Part shown: positions 32,427 to 42,987 of the stretch, piece by piece
How the letters are laid out: the number at the start of each line of letters is the position of its first letter
Numbering within the stretch: position 1 is the stretch's first letter
Source of the DNA: Prochlorococcus sp. AG-449-P16
GTDB taxonomy: Bacteria > Cyanobacteriota > Cyanobacteriia > PCC-6307 > Cyanobiaceae
Length of the DNA: 64,000 nucleotides
NCBI GenBank assembly: GCA_003212175.1
Contig: QCQN01000002.1
Location: 1 to 64,000 of the forward strand
Direction: 5' to 3'
The notes under the pieces: generated by a model
What the model saw: the letters and a program-made list of their open reading frames with translations, nothing else
The model's database searches: none
Told to the model about the DNA's origin: nothing
Program-made: the position numbers and the translations under genes

Positions 32427-33540
32427 GAAGTTCTAAATAAAAAATATTGTTCTTTTTAAGAATTTGTATTTCATCAAAATCAATATCTAGAAAGTTTTCT
32501 ATCAAATTTAAGTCCCCTCCTATTTGTTTTGCTAATTTCCTTGCTAAGAAAAGTCCAACTCCCGTCCCCTCTTTTTCCTTAGAAGATGATCCTCTAAAAC
32601 CTTTTTGGAAAATCTTTTCCTTTTCACTATTTGTTATTTTTTCACCATTATCAAAAATACAAAGGCCTTTAGAGGTTAAAACTATACCAATTTCAGCGTC
32701 ATTATCTGCATATTTAAATGCATTTTCTAACAAATTAGCTACGATTTCAGCAATTACTCCATACTTTGATTTGATTTCTTTTAGGGTCCAATCTGGCCAA
32801 TTACAGGGTTGAATCCAATCTCTCTTTTCTAACTTTGCGTTAGCCTTACCCCTCTCTAAAATTGGAGCAAGCAGATTTTGTACCGTAATTATTTTTTCAC
32901 TTTCTAAATAAGGAGGTAACAATAACCTCTCTTCTCCCATATTCAAGGGCAGCTTAATAGGTGAATTAAATTTTTCGAAAGAATCAACATATTGATTAAT
33001 TTGATTTTGTTCTACCATCATGCTTTCAACAATCTCTATTGCATCATTATCTGATCCAAGTCTTTTCATTAATAATTTTGCATAGGTCCTTATTGCAGCG
33101 AGAGGATTTCGCAGTTGATGGATTACGATGCTCACCTGACTTTTTAAATACTTTATTTCTTCATTGCTAGTTTGAAGCTCCATTTCAGTAGAAACACACT
33201 TTGCTAAAGATATTGAGAGAGCTTTCAATCTGGCATCAAGGATCAACGGCCAATTACCATCTTTTAAGTTAGTTTCTACCCTTAGAACGCCAAGTAAAAT
33301 ATCATTTTCCTGTAGTGGATACCATCTTCTACTAGGCTCTGAAACTTTTAATATAGGGTCATCATCAATTGATGATAAAACTCTATCGACTTTTGGCCAC
33401 TGTCCTATCATTTCAAATGTTGCTTTAGATCCATCTTTAGCTGCAGCAAGATATAAGACTAATTGAGTGACACCCATAGAACAACCAAAACTTTCAAGTT
33501 GTTTTAAAATTAATTTTTCAAATTTTTGAGAAATTTTCAT
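32404..33540 (-). CDS. Sensor histidine kinase
   Basis: H-box SIVIHQLRNPLAAIRTYAKLL; N-box VANLLENAFKYA; G-boxes IFDNGEKI, GTGVGLFLARKLAKQIGG. Confidence 0.9.
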   Translation of the reverse strand: MKISQKFEKLILKQLESFGCSMGVTQLVLYLAAAKDGSKATFEMIGQWPKVDRVLSSIDDDPILKVSEPSRRWYPLQENDILLGVLRVETNLKDGNWPLILDARLKALSISLAKCVSTEMELQTSNEEIKYLKSQVSIVIHQLRNPLAAIRTYAKLLMKRLGSDNDAIEIVESMMVEQNQINQYVDSFEKFNSPIKLPLNMGEERLLLPPYLESEKIITVQNLLAPILERGKANAKLEKRDWIQPCNWPDWTLKEIKSKYGVIAEIVANLLENAFKYADNDAEIGIVLTSKGLCIFDNGEKITNSEKEKIFQKGFRGSSSKEKEGTGVGLFLARKLAKQIGGDLNLIENFLDIDFDEIQILKKNNIFYLELPTEELNR

Positions 33541-33790
33541 GATGAATGAATATTGAATAATTTTTTTGAGAAAATTTAAAAAAAACTTGTAAAATCTGAA
33601 AAAAGTATTAAGATAAGTAAAGAGGTCTGACTTTAGCCAACCTTAATAATATGGTATTTGTATCATATTTTATGCTACATGAGAGGTTGATGGGTCCTCC
33701 GTGTAATTAGATGTGGATTTTAAATCACAGACTTAAGATTAGTGAAAATACATAAGACTAATCTCATATTTAATTTTGGAGCACCAATCA

Positions 33791-34159
33791 ATGTCTAAAA
33801 AAAGAAAGAGAATTAGCAGAAGGAGGTTGGCCGGACAAAGAGTTATGGCCCATGTACCTATTTATCATATCGAAACCGGCAAACATAAGCCAGTGACTGC
33901 AGCAAGAAGGTTCATAGCTGAAAATGAATTATCTGCTCCCTCAGTCTTCAATGTAAGAAGAAATGAACATACAACTGATAGATTTTTTTGGGGAGAAAAG
34001 GGTTTATTTAGTGCTCAATATGCAGAAGAAAATCATTTTTTATTTCCCTCATTGAAAGTTGTAGTTGAAGGAATTGGAGAAGAAAAAATATTTGAAGGTT
34101 TAGAATTAAGTGCAGATGATTGGGAAGAAATTGAAGAATACGAATATGCTTTCGTTTAA
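33791..34159 (+). CDS. Conserved cyanobacterial protein, DUF3155-like
   Basis: MSKKRKRISRRRLAGQRVMAHVPIYHIETGKHKPVTAARRFI; GGAG 9 nt upstream of the ATG at 33791. Confidence 0.8.
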   Translation: MSKKRKRISRRRLAGQRVMAHVPIYHIETGKHKPVTAARRFIAENELSAPSVFNVRRNEHTTDRFFWGEKGLFSAQYAEENHFLFPSLKVVVEGIGEEKIFEGLELSADDWEEIEEYEYAFV

Positions 34160-34773
34160 AAAATATCTTTGATTCTTGAAATAATAGTTTCTATCAAATT
34201 TGAACTAATTTCGTGATAACCATTGAATTCAAATAGTTCACAAAAATTAGAGGAATAACCATTAACCTTTTCATAAATTAATCTTGAAGCTGAAATAGGA
34301 ACAACCTGATCCATTAACCCATGACTTATTATCATCGGAGGGCAATCTCTTTCGGGAGACCAGTTTGGATGTGGATATCCACTACAAGAAATAATTAAAC
34401 CTAAATCTAAGTTACAACCTGCATCAATTGCCATCGCTGCTCCCTGGGAAAAACCCAATAAAATAGTTTTTTGTAGAGAAATTTGATTAGTATGAAATTT
34501 TTTTAATGATAATAAAAGGTTATTCACTTGATGATGTGCTTCTTCCCAATCATGAGGATATAAGCTATACCATTGCCTTCCAGTACCACTGGGATGTGAT
34601 CTAGGTGCTCTCAAAGAAATAATCTCGAAATCAATATTTGTTTTTCCCTTAATCTCACTTCCTAAATATAAAAGGTCTCCTGCATCAGCTCCCCATCCGT
34701 GAATCAGGATAATTCTATGAGTAGCGGTATGAGAGCTAATCGAAACAAATTCATGATTGATATCGTATTTCAT
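34156..34773 (-). CDS. Alpha/beta hydrolase, phospholipase/carboxylesterase family
   Basis: IILIHGWGADAGDL, ILLGFSQGAAMAIDAG, PPMIISHGLMDQVVPISASRLIYEKV. Confidence 0.87.
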   Translation of the reverse strand: MKYDINHEFVSISSHTATHRIILIHGWGADAGDLLYLGSEIKGKTNIDFEIISLRAPRSHPSGTGRQWYSLYPHDWEEAHHQVNNLLLSLKKFHTNQISLQKTILLGFSQGAAMAIDAGCNLDLGLIISCSGYPHPNWSPERDCPPMIISHGLMDQVVPISASRLIYEKVNGYSSNFCELFEFNGYHEISSNLIETIISRIKDIF

Positions 34774-34806
34774 GTTTATATTCTTAAGTAATTAAGTTTT
34801 TCTGAA

Positions 34807-36360
34807 ATGTCACCATTAGCTTTAGTAAGTGTCTCTAATAAAAAAAATCTCATTCCTTTCTGTAGGGAATTGATTAGAAAATATGATTATAAAATTCTAT
34901 CAAGTGGCGGAACAGCAAAGTATTTGATTGAAGCTGAAATTCCAGTCATTAAAATAGCAGATTTTACCAATTCGCCCGAAATTCTTGAAGGGAGGGTAAA
35001 AACATTGCATCCAAAAATTCACGGCGGGATATTAGCTAAAAGATTTGATGAAAATCATAAAAAAGATATTGAAATAAACAACATTGAACTAATTGATTTA
35101 GTTGTTGTTAATTTATATCCATTTAAGGAAAAAATTAAAGAGAAATGTTCGTGGGAAGAAGCGATTGAAAATATTGATATAGGAGGACCATCAATGATAC
35201 GTTCTGCAGCTAAAAATCATAAAGATGTCTCCGTTTTAGTAGATCCAAATCAATATGACGAATTTATTGATAAAAGTGAAAAAGATGATGTAGATGAAGA
35301 ATATAAAGCAAAATTAGCTTTTGAAGCTTTTCAGCATACAGCTGACTATGATTCAGCCATATCTAATTGGATATGCAAAGAGAGAGGGTTTTTACCGGCA
35401 AAACATATAAATTCGTATCCTTTAATAAAAACTTTAAGATACGGTGAAAATCCCCATCAAAAAGCGTTTTGGTATGGAACTAGTGATTTTGGTTGGAATT
35501 CAGCTGAGCAATTACAAGGGAAAGAATTAAGTTATAACAATTTGCTTGATCTTGAAGCCGCACTTGCAACGGTTTTAGAATTTGGATACGAAGAGAATAC
35601 TAATTCGGAGAATAAATCATATGCTTCTATAATTTTAAAACATAATAATCCATGTGGAGCCTCCATTAGTAACTCTACATCTAATGCTTTCCGAAATGCA
35701 CTTCAATGCGATTCAATTAGCGCATTTGGAGGTATTGTGGCATTTAATGCAAATGTTAATAAAGAGACTGCAACTTATCTAAAGGATATTTTTTTAGAAT
35801 GTGTTGTAGCTCCCTCTTACGATAAAGAGGCATTAGATATCCTTAAGAGCAAAAAGAATTTAAGAATTTTAAAATTACCCAAAAATTTGCTGCCACGGGA
35901 AAATCAAACTTTCTCTAGATCAATAATGGGAGGATTATTAATTCAAGACACTGATAGTTATGATCAAGAAAAAGATAACTGGCTTTCAGTAACGAAAACT
36001 AATCCTACTGAGCAGCATTACTTAGATCTAAATTTTGCATGGAAAATTTGTAAACATGTAAAATCTAATGCAATCGTAATTGCTAAAAATCAAAAAACTA
36101 TAGGAATTGGAGCGGGTCAAATGAATAGGGTAGGAGCTGCAAAAATTGCATTAGAAGCAGCTAAAGAAGATAGTTATGGAGCTGTTTTGGCAAGCGATGG
36201 GTTTTTTCCTTTTTCAGACACAGTGCAACTAGCAAATGAATTCGGAATTAAATCAATTATTCAGCCGGGAGGTAGTGTAAGAGATGAAGAAAGTATTAAT
36301 ATGTGCAATTTAAATGGAATATCTATGGTTTTTACCCATAAAAGACATTTTCTTCATTAA
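34807..36360 (+). CDS. purH: Bifunctional AICAR formyltransferase / IMP cyclohydrolase
   Basis: ILSSGGTAKYLIEA, GRVKTLHPKIHGGILA, LKHNNPCGASIS, SDGFFPFSDTVQLANEFGIKSIIQPGGSVRDEE. Confidence 0.96.
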   Translation: MSPLALVSVSNKKNLIPFCRELIRKYDYKILSSGGTAKYLIEAEIPVIKIADFTNSPEILEGRVKTLHPKIHGGILAKRFDENHKKDIEINNIELIDLVVVNLYPFKEKIKEKCSWEEAIENIDIGGPSMIRSAAKNHKDVSVLVDPNQYDEFIDKSEKDDVDEEYKAKLAFEAFQHTADYDSAISNWICKERGFLPAKHINSYPLIKTLRYGENPHQKAFWYGTSDFGWNSAEQLQGKELSYNNLLDLEAALATVLEFGYEENTNSENKSYASIILKHNNPCGASISNSTSNAFRNALQCDSISAFGGIVAFNANVNKETATYLKDIFLECVVAPSYDKEALDILKSKKNLRILKLPKNLLPRENQTFSRSIMGGLLIQDTDSYDQEKDNWLSVTKTNPTEQHYLDLNFAWKICKHVKSNAIVIAKNQKTIGIGAGQMNRVGAAKIALEAAKEDSYGAVLASDGFFPFSDTVQLANEFGIKSIIQPGGSVRDEESINMCNLNGISMVFTHKRHFLH

Positions 36361-36921
36361 TTAATTTGATTTAGGGTAATATGTGATCTTATTAGTTTTT
36401 CTAAACAAGGAAAGTCTACCAGGACCAGCACATAGAAAATATAAAGAAATAGCACCATAAATAAAAGATAACTCAAAGGCATAATTATGTCCTTCAACTA
36501 CTGCCAGAGGGAAACCTTCTAATCCAGTATCTAAAAGATGAAAATAAACGGCAAAAGCCATAGTTGAGAAAAGTCCTAGGGAGGAGAGTCTAGCAAATAT
36601 TCCTAATCCTAATCCTAGTGGGCAAACTAATTGGGTTATTGCAGCTCCAAAAGTCCAAATCACAGGGTCACCCGGTAAAAAAGGGAAATACTTTCCAACA
36701 ACAAATTCGGCAAATCCTTGAGGATCCTGTAGTTTCTCTAAACCATGATGAATCATTAAGACACAAAAACCAATTCTCAGAACAAAAATTGATAATTCTC
36801 CTAAGATATTGACTTCCGATCCTGCTGATGGGTTAGCAACCACCACTTCTACTTTTTGTGGTGCTTTAGATCTATTAATACTAGTTGTTTGGCTTTGATT
36901 AGATTGCGTTGTGTCTTCCAT
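36361..36921 (-). CDS. DoxX family membrane protein
   Basis: FVLRIGFCVLMIHHGLEKLQDPQGFAEFV; four hydrophobic segments. Confidence 0.83.
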   Translation of the reverse strand: MEDTTQSNQSQTTSINRSKAPQKVEVVVANPSAGSEVNILGELSIFVLRIGFCVLMIHHGLEKLQDPQGFAEFVVGKYFPFLPGDPVIWTFGAAITQLVCPLGLGLGIFARLSSLGLFSTMAFAVYFHLLDTGLEGFPLAVVEGHNYAFELSFIYGAISLYFLCAGPGRLSLFRKTNKITYYPKSN

Positions 36922-37022
36922 ACTTACTAATTAATTTTTTGCATTCTAATTAATAAAGTATATCTTTTGGAAGTATGTAAGTAATAAATTCAAAACTGAG
37001 GGTAAATATTAATATTTTTATT

Positions 37023-38219
37023 TTATGCAGCAATTGCTATTAATTTTTCAATGACGTCAGCAACTACTTTATCTGGAGTAGAGGCACCCGAAGTAATTCC
37101 AACTTTAATTTCCCCATCAGGAATAAAATTCTTTTTTAGAACTAATTCAGATTGAAGCGGTTTGTGCAATATAGAGTTTTCAGCTACAGATATCCTTTCT
37201 GGAGTATCAATATGAAAAGATGTGATATTTTTAGTTATGGCAATTTCTTGCAAGTGAGTGGTGTTTGAAGAATTAAAACCTCCAATTACTACAAGAATAT
37301 CAAGATCTTCATCAACTAATGAAAACATTGCATCTTGTCTTTCCTCAGTTGCGTCACAAATAGTATTAAAGGCTAAAAAGTGGCTATTTAAATTTTCTGG
37401 TCCAAATTTATTTAGCATTGTTTTTTCAAAAACTTTTCCTATCTCTTCTGTTTCGCTCTTTAGCATAGTTGTCTGATTAGCGACTCCAACCCTATCTAAA
37501 TCTTTATCTGGGTCAAACCCATTAGAACAAGCTTTAGCAAATTTATTCATAAATTTATTCCTATCGCCTTTTCCAAGAATATATTCAGAGACATAATGCG
37601 CTTCTTCAAGATCAAGTACGACGAGGTATTTACCAGCAAAAGAACTAGTTGCTAATGTCTCTTCATGTTTAAACTTTCCATGAATTATTGATGTAAATAT
37701 ATGTTTTTTATGTTTTTCTACAGTATGCCAAACTTTTGAAACCCAAGGACATGTTGTATCAATTATATGGCATCCTTTTTCATGCAATAGTTTCATTTCT
37801 TGAACAGTTGCACCAAAAGCAGGCAATATAACTACATCACCATTGGAAACTGAAGAAAAATCTTTAATACCATTTTTAGCTGAAATGAATTTGACATTCA
37901 TTTTTCTTAAATGATCATTAACAGAAGGATTATGAATTATTTCATTTGTTATCCAAATGTTCTCAGTAGGATAATGTCTTCTTGTCTCATATGCCATGGC
38001 TACGGCTCTTTCAACCCCCCAACAAAATCCAAAAGCTTGTGCCAATTTAATATTTAATCTGCCTTTTTTATAAGTAAAACCATTATCTCTAATAGAGCTT
38101 ATTAAATCACTTTGATAAGCTTCTTCTAGTGCTTTAGCTCTTTTTGTAGGAGAGTCAAAACCCCTACGGTTATATCTGTCAGAATGATGCAGTGATCTTC
38201 TAAAAGCTTGTGTATCCAT
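37023..38219 (-). CDS. ispH: 4-hydroxy-3-methylbut-2-enyl diphosphate reductase
   Basis: [75 protein letters not shown]. Confidence 0.96.
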   Translation of the reverse strand: MDTQAFRRSLHHSDRYNRRGFDSPTKRAKALEEAYQSDLISSIRDNGFTYKKGRLNIKLAQAFGFCWGVERAVAMAYETRRHYPTENIWITNEIIHNPSVNDHLRKMNVKFISAKNGIKDFSSVSNGDVVILPAFGATVQEMKLLHEKGCHIIDTTCPWVSKVWHTVEKHKKHIFTSIIHGKFKHEETLATSSFAGKYLVVLDLEEAHYVSEYILGKGDRNKFMNKFAKACSNGFDPDKDLDRVGVANQTTMLKSETEEIGKVFEKTMLNKFGPENLNSHFLAFNTICDATEERQDAMFSLVDEDLDILVVIGGFNSSNTTHLQEIAITKNITSFHIDTPERISVAENSILHKPLQSELVLKKNFIPDGEIKVGITSGASTPDKVVADVIEKLIAIAA

Positions 38220-38262
38220 TTTTTGATATTACATCATTTTCAATAATTTATAAAAAAAAAAA

Positions 38263-38290
38263 AAGAAACCTGATTAATATCAGGTTTCTT
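38263..38290 (-). terminator. Rho-independent terminator downstream of amt
   Basis: 12-bp perfect stem AAGAAACCTGAT-TAAT-ATCAGGTTTCTT with a long T run on the minus strand, 21 nt past the amt stop. Confidence 0.9.
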
Positions 38291-38310
38291 AAATTTAAGA
38301 AAGTTTAGAT

Positions 38311-39771
38311 TTATTTAGCAGATGCAAAGTCTGGATAAGCTTCCATTCCATGCTCTCCTATATCTAAGCCTTGAGTCTCTTCCTCTTCAGATACTCGAAT
38401 TCCACCGAATAAGCCTCCAATTACAGACCAAGCAATCCAACAGGTAACTAGTGTCCAGATAGCGTAAGCTGCGGCACCAAGAGCTTGAACTAGAAGAAGG
38501 TTAATACCTCCACCATTGAACAATCCCATACCTGCTCCATCTCCTTGTACAGCAGTACCCCAAAGACCGATAACTACAGTACCCCATACACCACAAACTC
38601 CGTGAACAGAGAATGCACCTACAGGATCATCAATCTCAGCAGCATCAAGAGCTGCAACAGAAAATACAACGATAATTCCACCTACTAGTCCTGCAAACCA
38701 GGCTCCAGCAAGAGTCATATCACCACATCCAGCAGTGATACTAACCAAACCGGCAAGGATTCCGTTTATTATCATTGTAAGATCAGGCTTACCAGAAGTT
38801 AATGTTGAAACAACAGTAGCTCCTATAGCTCCAGCTGCTGCAGCCAAAGTAGTTGTTACAGCAACATATGGAACCCATTGATCCATAGCAAGTTGAGAAC
38901 CTGGATTAAATCCATACCAACCTATCCATAGAACTAATGCACCCAAAGTGGCTATAGCCATATTGTGTCCTGGCATGGCCTGTGGTTTTCCATCAGAGTA
39001 TTTGCCAATTCTTGGTCCAAGAAGCATAGCTCCTACTAAACCTGCCCATGCTCCAACTGAGTGAACAATTGAAGAACCAGCAAAGTCGACAAAACCTAGA
39101 GAATCAAGCCAACCACCATTCCATTTCCAGCTACCAGCAATTGGATATATAAATGCAGTTAATACAATCGCAAAAACAACAAATTCTCCAAATTTAACTC
39201 TTTCAGCAACAAGACCGGATACGATAGTTGCTGCAGTTCCTGCGAATGCAGACTGGAACAAGAAATCAACTGTTGGGACTAATCCAGCATCAGTAACCAT
39301 ATCGGCAGTGACTGTTGGATCAAAAAATAAGCCTCCAAAATAAAGCCATCCGTCGGCAACACTACCTCCGTACATTAATGAATAGCCTATAAACCAATAG
39401 GAGGTTACAGCTAAAGCAAATACGAATAAGTTTTTAGCAAGGATGTTAACTGCGTTCTTAGAACGACACATACCTGCCTCAACCATAGCGAAGCCAGCGT
39501 TCATGAAGATCACTAGGATAGTAGCGATCAAAAGCCATAAATTGTTAGCAAGAAAAGCTGCATTCAACTCAGGTAAATCAGCTGCATGAGCTGAAAGATT
39601 AAAAATACCTAAACCAAACAAAGCTAAAGGAACAGTTGCAAGCCACAACATAGAGCGGTTTGAACTAAATCCTCGAATACTCCTCAAAAGGAGCATAGGT
39701 CCATTGACAAGACTCGCATCTTGTAATTTGGACCTAGAGCGCCTTTGAGGCGTTTGCAAAGCAGTGGTCAT
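38311..39771 (-). CDS. amt: Ammonium transporter
   Basis: NNLWLLIATILVIFMNAGFAMVEAGMCRSKNAVNILAKN, SIVHSVGAWAGLVGAMLLGPRIGKY; start MTTALQ at 39771. Confidence 0.96.
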   Translation of the reverse strand: MTTALQTPQRRSRSKLQDASLVNGPMLLLRSIRGFSSNRSMLWLATVPLALFGLGIFNLSAHAADLPELNAAFLANNLWLLIATILVIFMNAGFAMVEAGMCRSKNAVNILAKNLFVFALAVTSYWFIGYSLMYGGSVADGWLYFGGLFFDPTVTADMVTDAGLVPTVDFLFQSAFAGTAATIVSGLVAERVKFGEFVVFAIVLTAFIYPIAGSWKWNGGWLDSLGFVDFAGSSIVHSVGAWAGLVGAMLLGPRIGKYSDGKPQAMPGHNMAIATLGALVLWIGWYGFNPGSQLAMDQWVPYVAVTTTLAAAAGAIGATVVSTLTSGKPDLTMIINGILAGLVSITAGCGDMTLAGAWFAGLVGGIIVVFSVAALDAAEIDDPVGAFSVHGVCGVWGTVVIGLWGTAVQGDGAGMGLFNGGGINLLLVQALGAAAYAIWTLVTCWIAWSVIGGLFGGIRVSEEEETQGLDIGEHGMEAYPDFASAK

Positions 39772-39794
39772 AAAAAAAAATGTGATCTGCAAAA

Positions 39795-39812
39795 AAACAG
39801 CTTTTGCTGTTT
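39795..39812 (-). other. Terminator/attenuator-like hairpin in the amt leader
   Basis: Minus strand AAACAGC-AAAA-GCTGTTT followed by further T; lies 23 nt upstream of the amt ATG. Confidence 0.6.
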
Positions 39813-39854
39813 CCTTTCATATTCAATTTTGCAGAAAAAACTTATTAGTGTCTA

Positions 39855-39868
39855 GTAGTCGTTGCTAC
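39855..39868 (-). promoter_or_regulatory. Putative NtcA-binding site upstream of amt
   Basis: Exact GTA-N8-TAC (minus strand GTAGCAACGACTAC), with CAAAAT as a weak -10 about 23 nt downstream. Confidence 0.8.
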
Positions 39869-39940
39869 CAATTTTATAGTTGCATTTCAAAACTTTATTT
39901 GGTAAATTAAAAAATTTTTTTTTTGGGGAATTTTAAAGAA

Positions 39941-40693
39941 TCAAGTTTTCATGTATTTCAAGGGTTTGATTCCATTCCATGTAACGTGGTCTTTGTGAAA
40001 TTCAAATGAACATGGGATGGATATCATTCCTGCATTTACAGATTCTCTAAAAAGCTTGCCATATAAGGGATCTGCATCATCTCCAGGAGCAAAGAAACTA
40101 GCGTCTTTTCTAGTAATACAAGGAATTAATATACTTTTGCATTCAGGAGTTAATTCTTTTAATTCTCTTAGATGTTTTTGGCCTCTTTTCGTTACTGTAT
40201 CAGGAAATAGAGCTACATTTCCTTTAATCCAAGTAGTATTTTTAACCTCTATATAAATGTTACGATTATCAGGATTTGAAGATTTTGGAGTTACAAAAAA
40301 GTCGATTCTGCTTTTTTTTTCATTTCCATAAGGAACTTCAGTTTTAATTGTCTCTATTTCTCCAATTATTTCCTTGAGCAAGTTTTTCTCAATAACCTTT
40401 TTGATCAACTTATTAGCAAATAGTGTATTTACGCCTACCCAAACCTCCTCATTGTTTAAATCTAAAACACATACCTGTTCCCAAGTAAATGGTAATTTTC
40501 GTTGAGGAGAAGTAGATACACTTATTCTCACTTTTGCTCTCTCATTCAAAAGTCCCTTCATTGGTCCTGTGTTAGCACAATGAGCAGTTACTACTTTTCC
40601 TGTTTCCAATTCAATATCCACGAGAAACCTTTTATACCTCTTAATTAAAATGCCTTCAATTAGTGGATCAAATTCAATTATCTTATCACTCAT
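39941..40693 (-). CDS. sfsA: SfsA (sugar fermentation stimulation protein homolog)
   Basis: [69 protein letters not shown]. Confidence 0.94.
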   Translation of the reverse strand: MSDKIIEFDPLIEGILIKRYKRFLVDIELETGKVVTAHCANTGPMKGLLNERAKVRISVSTSPQRKLPFTWEQVCVLDLNNEEVWVGVNTLFANKLIKKVIEKNLLKEIIGEIETIKTEVPYGNEKKSRIDFFVTPKSSNPDNRNIYIEVKNTTWIKGNVALFPDTVTKRGQKHLRELKELTPECKSILIPCITRKDASFFAPGDDADPLYGKLFRESVNAGMISIPCSFEFHKDHVTWNGIKPLKYMKT

Positions 40694-40740
40694 AAATTTG
40701 TCGTTAATTAAAAGTCAAATATAATTGAAACTTAATCTTC

Positions 40741-42342
40741 TTGAAAAAATTTAGACAAAGCCAAATGCATTCATTTTTAAAAAATAATGTTTTCTCAATT
40801 TCATTTGGTACAAGTCTAAGTAAATTAGCAGGGTGCGTAAGACAAATATTTATAGCGGCTGCTTTTGGTGTTGGTATAATTTACGACGCCTTCAATTATG
40901 CCTATATAATTCCGGGTTTTTTGCTCATAATTATTGGAGGAATAAATGGTCCTTTACATAATGCGATAGTTGCAGTACTTACTCCCCTAAATAAAAATGA
41001 TAGTGGAATTGTCCTTACTCAAGTCAGCATTAAAATCTCTTTATTACTATTATCTCTAGCTATATTAATATTCTTTAATGCAAATTTATTTATTGAATTA
41101 TTAGCACCTAATTTAAGTTATGAGGGCAAATCTATTGCCTCTTACCAATTAAGAATTCTTACGCCTTGTATCCCTATGTCTGGTTTCATAGGTTTAAGTT
41201 TTGGCGCCCTGAATTCCAGAAGCAAATTCTTTTTATCAAGTGTAAGCCCAGCTATAACAAGCTTAACCATCATTTTTTTTATTGTAATTAGTTGGATTTT
41301 CAATCAAGAAAATATATCTTCTAATTTTCTTACTTTTACGGGCTTACTAGCTTTTGCTACTCTAACGGGTACTTTTATCCAGTTTATTGTTCAAATATGG
41401 GAAATAAATAAAATTGGACTTTTGAGATTAGATCCAAACTTAAAATTATTTAAAGAAGAGAGAAGGATTTTTAGACTAATTATTCCTGCATCTATCTCAT
41501 CAGGTCTGAGTCAAATAAATGTCTTCATTGATATGTTTTTTGCTTCCAGTTTTAGAGGAGCCGCTTCTGGATTAGCTTATGGAAACTTTCTCATACAAGC
41601 TCCCTTGGGGATATTATCTAACTCCCTAATTTTGCCATTACTTCCAAAATTTTCTAAATTTAGAAGCAATAAAGACCATAAAGGACTTCAAAAACAATTA
41701 ATTTTTGGAATAGAGTATTGTTTCTTAACAACTATTTTATTAACTGGACTTTTTATAACATTTGATAGCCAAATCATACAATTAATTTTTCAAAGAGGTG
41801 CTTTTGATTATGCAGCGACTATCAAAGTGAAGAAGATACTAATTTCTTATGCAGTTGGAATACCTTTTTACCTTTATAGAGATTTATTGGTAAGAACTTA
41901 TTACTCTTTAGAAAAAACAAAATTTCCTTTTCAGTTGTCATTAGCGGGGATAATACTCAATATTTTTTTTGATTGGTTATTAATTGGTGCACCAATTGCT
42001 AATTTTGGTAATTTTTCACCATATAATTTTGGGGTTGTAGGAATAATTTTATCTTCAGTGATAGTAAACTTTATTGTTTGTATTCTGCTTTCCCTTAATT
42101 TAAGAAATGAAAATATTAATTTGCCAAACCTTGTTTTATTGAAAAAAATTATACTCATGTCAATATCATCATTTATAGCAAGTATGTTTTGCTTTTTTAT
42201 TGTGAATAAGGCAAATAATTTCAATTCTAATTTCGAAGAGGTTTTAATATTAATTTCTGGATCAATAGCTTTTTTTGTAATTTATTTTTTACTTACGAAA
42301 TTTTTTAAAGTAAATAAATTTAAAATATACTTAAAGAGATAA
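40741..42342 (+). CDS. murJ: MurJ/MviN lipid II flippase
   Basis: SISFGTSLSKLAGCVRQIFIAAAFGVGIIYDAFNYAYIIPGFL; polytopic; TTG start. Confidence 0.93.
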   Translation: MKKFRQSQMHSFLKNNVFSISFGTSLSKLAGCVRQIFIAAAFGVGIIYDAFNYAYIIPGFLLIIIGGINGPLHNAIVAVLTPLNKNDSGIVLTQVSIKISLLLLSLAILIFFNANLFIELLAPNLSYEGKSIASYQLRILTPCIPMSGFIGLSFGALNSRSKFFLSSVSPAITSLTIIFFIVISWIFNQENISSNFLTFTGLLAFATLTGTFIQFIVQIWEINKIGLLRLDPNLKLFKEERRIFRLIIPASISSGLSQINVFIDMFFASSFRGAASGLAYGNFLIQAPLGILSNSLILPLLPKFSKFRSNKDHKGLQKQLIFGIEYCFLTTILLTGLFITFDSQIIQLIFQRGAFDYAATIKVKKILISYAVGIPFYLYRDLLVRTYYSLEKTKFPFQLSLAGIILNIFFDWLLIGAPIANFGNFSPYNFGVVGIILSSVIVNFIVCILLSLNLRNENINLPNLVLLKKIILMSISSFIASMFCFFIVNKANNFNSNFEEVLILISGSIAFFVIYFLLTKFFKVNKFKIYLKR

Positions 42343-42633
42343 TTAATTATCTAAAAACCTTGCCAAGATTTCTTCTAATTCAAAAATTTGTGATGATGTG
42401 ACCAAGTTTATAAGAGGAATACATTTAACCCCATCTCCCACCTTTACATTAATAGAATTCATGCTTATTTTTGCAGCCTCTAAAGGGCCCTGATCTAAAT
42501 TACTTATACACTCTATTGCTAAATTTCTAGATAGACCTGCATCTCCAAGATATAAATTCCACTTTTCAACTTTTATAAATATCTTTTCTGAAATACTATT
42601 TTCCAGATCACTTATCCGTATCTGAGATTCCAT
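42343..42633 (-). CDS. Small conserved cyanobacterial protein, DUF3181-like
   Basis: MESQIRISDLENSISEKIFIKVEKWNLYLGDAGLSRNLAIEC; ORF extension upstream of Met 42633 overlaps the neighbour. Confidence 0.65.
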   Translation of the reverse strand: MESQIRISDLENSISEKIFIKVEKWNLYLGDAGLSRNLAIECISNLDQGPLEAAKISMNSINVKVGDGVKCIPLINLVTSSQIFELEEILARFLDN

Positions 42634-42644
42634 AATAAAAAAAT

Positions 42645-42896
42645 TTAAGTTGACTGTTTTTCTAATTCTTTTGGTTTCTTTAAAATTACATAAAGAAGAT
42701 GGGTAGCTAAAATAATAGACCACAAAATTGCAAAATTATTAAAAAAATCTAGTTGATATTTAATTTCTTTAAAAAGCCAAGTACCACTTACAACGGCAGT
42801 GAATACCATACAATGAATTACAAAATTTACTATACGAGAAAAATGTTTATAAGTGGGATCTTCTAAATCACCATTACCGTACCACTTTATAGGCAT
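42645..42896 (-). CDS. Small conserved membrane protein, two predicted TM segments
   Basis: 83 aa, MPIKWYGNGDLEDPTYKHFSRIVNFVIHCMVFTAVVSGTWLFKEI; two hydrophobic helices. Confidence 0.7.
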   Translation of the reverse strand: MPIKWYGNGDLEDPTYKHFSRIVNFVIHCMVFTAVVSGTWLFKEIKYQLDFFNNFAILWSIILATHLLYVILKKPKELEKQST

Positions 42897-42987
42897 AATT
42901 ATAAAAAATGAAATTTGTTAATAATAAATATTTTACCCGAAATCTAGTTGACTAAGAGACCCTGCAACAGAGATATTACATAAATAT

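Noticed and set aside
39902-39925. A/T homopolymer run downstream of sfsA as a terminator
   Set aside because: No GC-containing stem; simple AT-rich tract.
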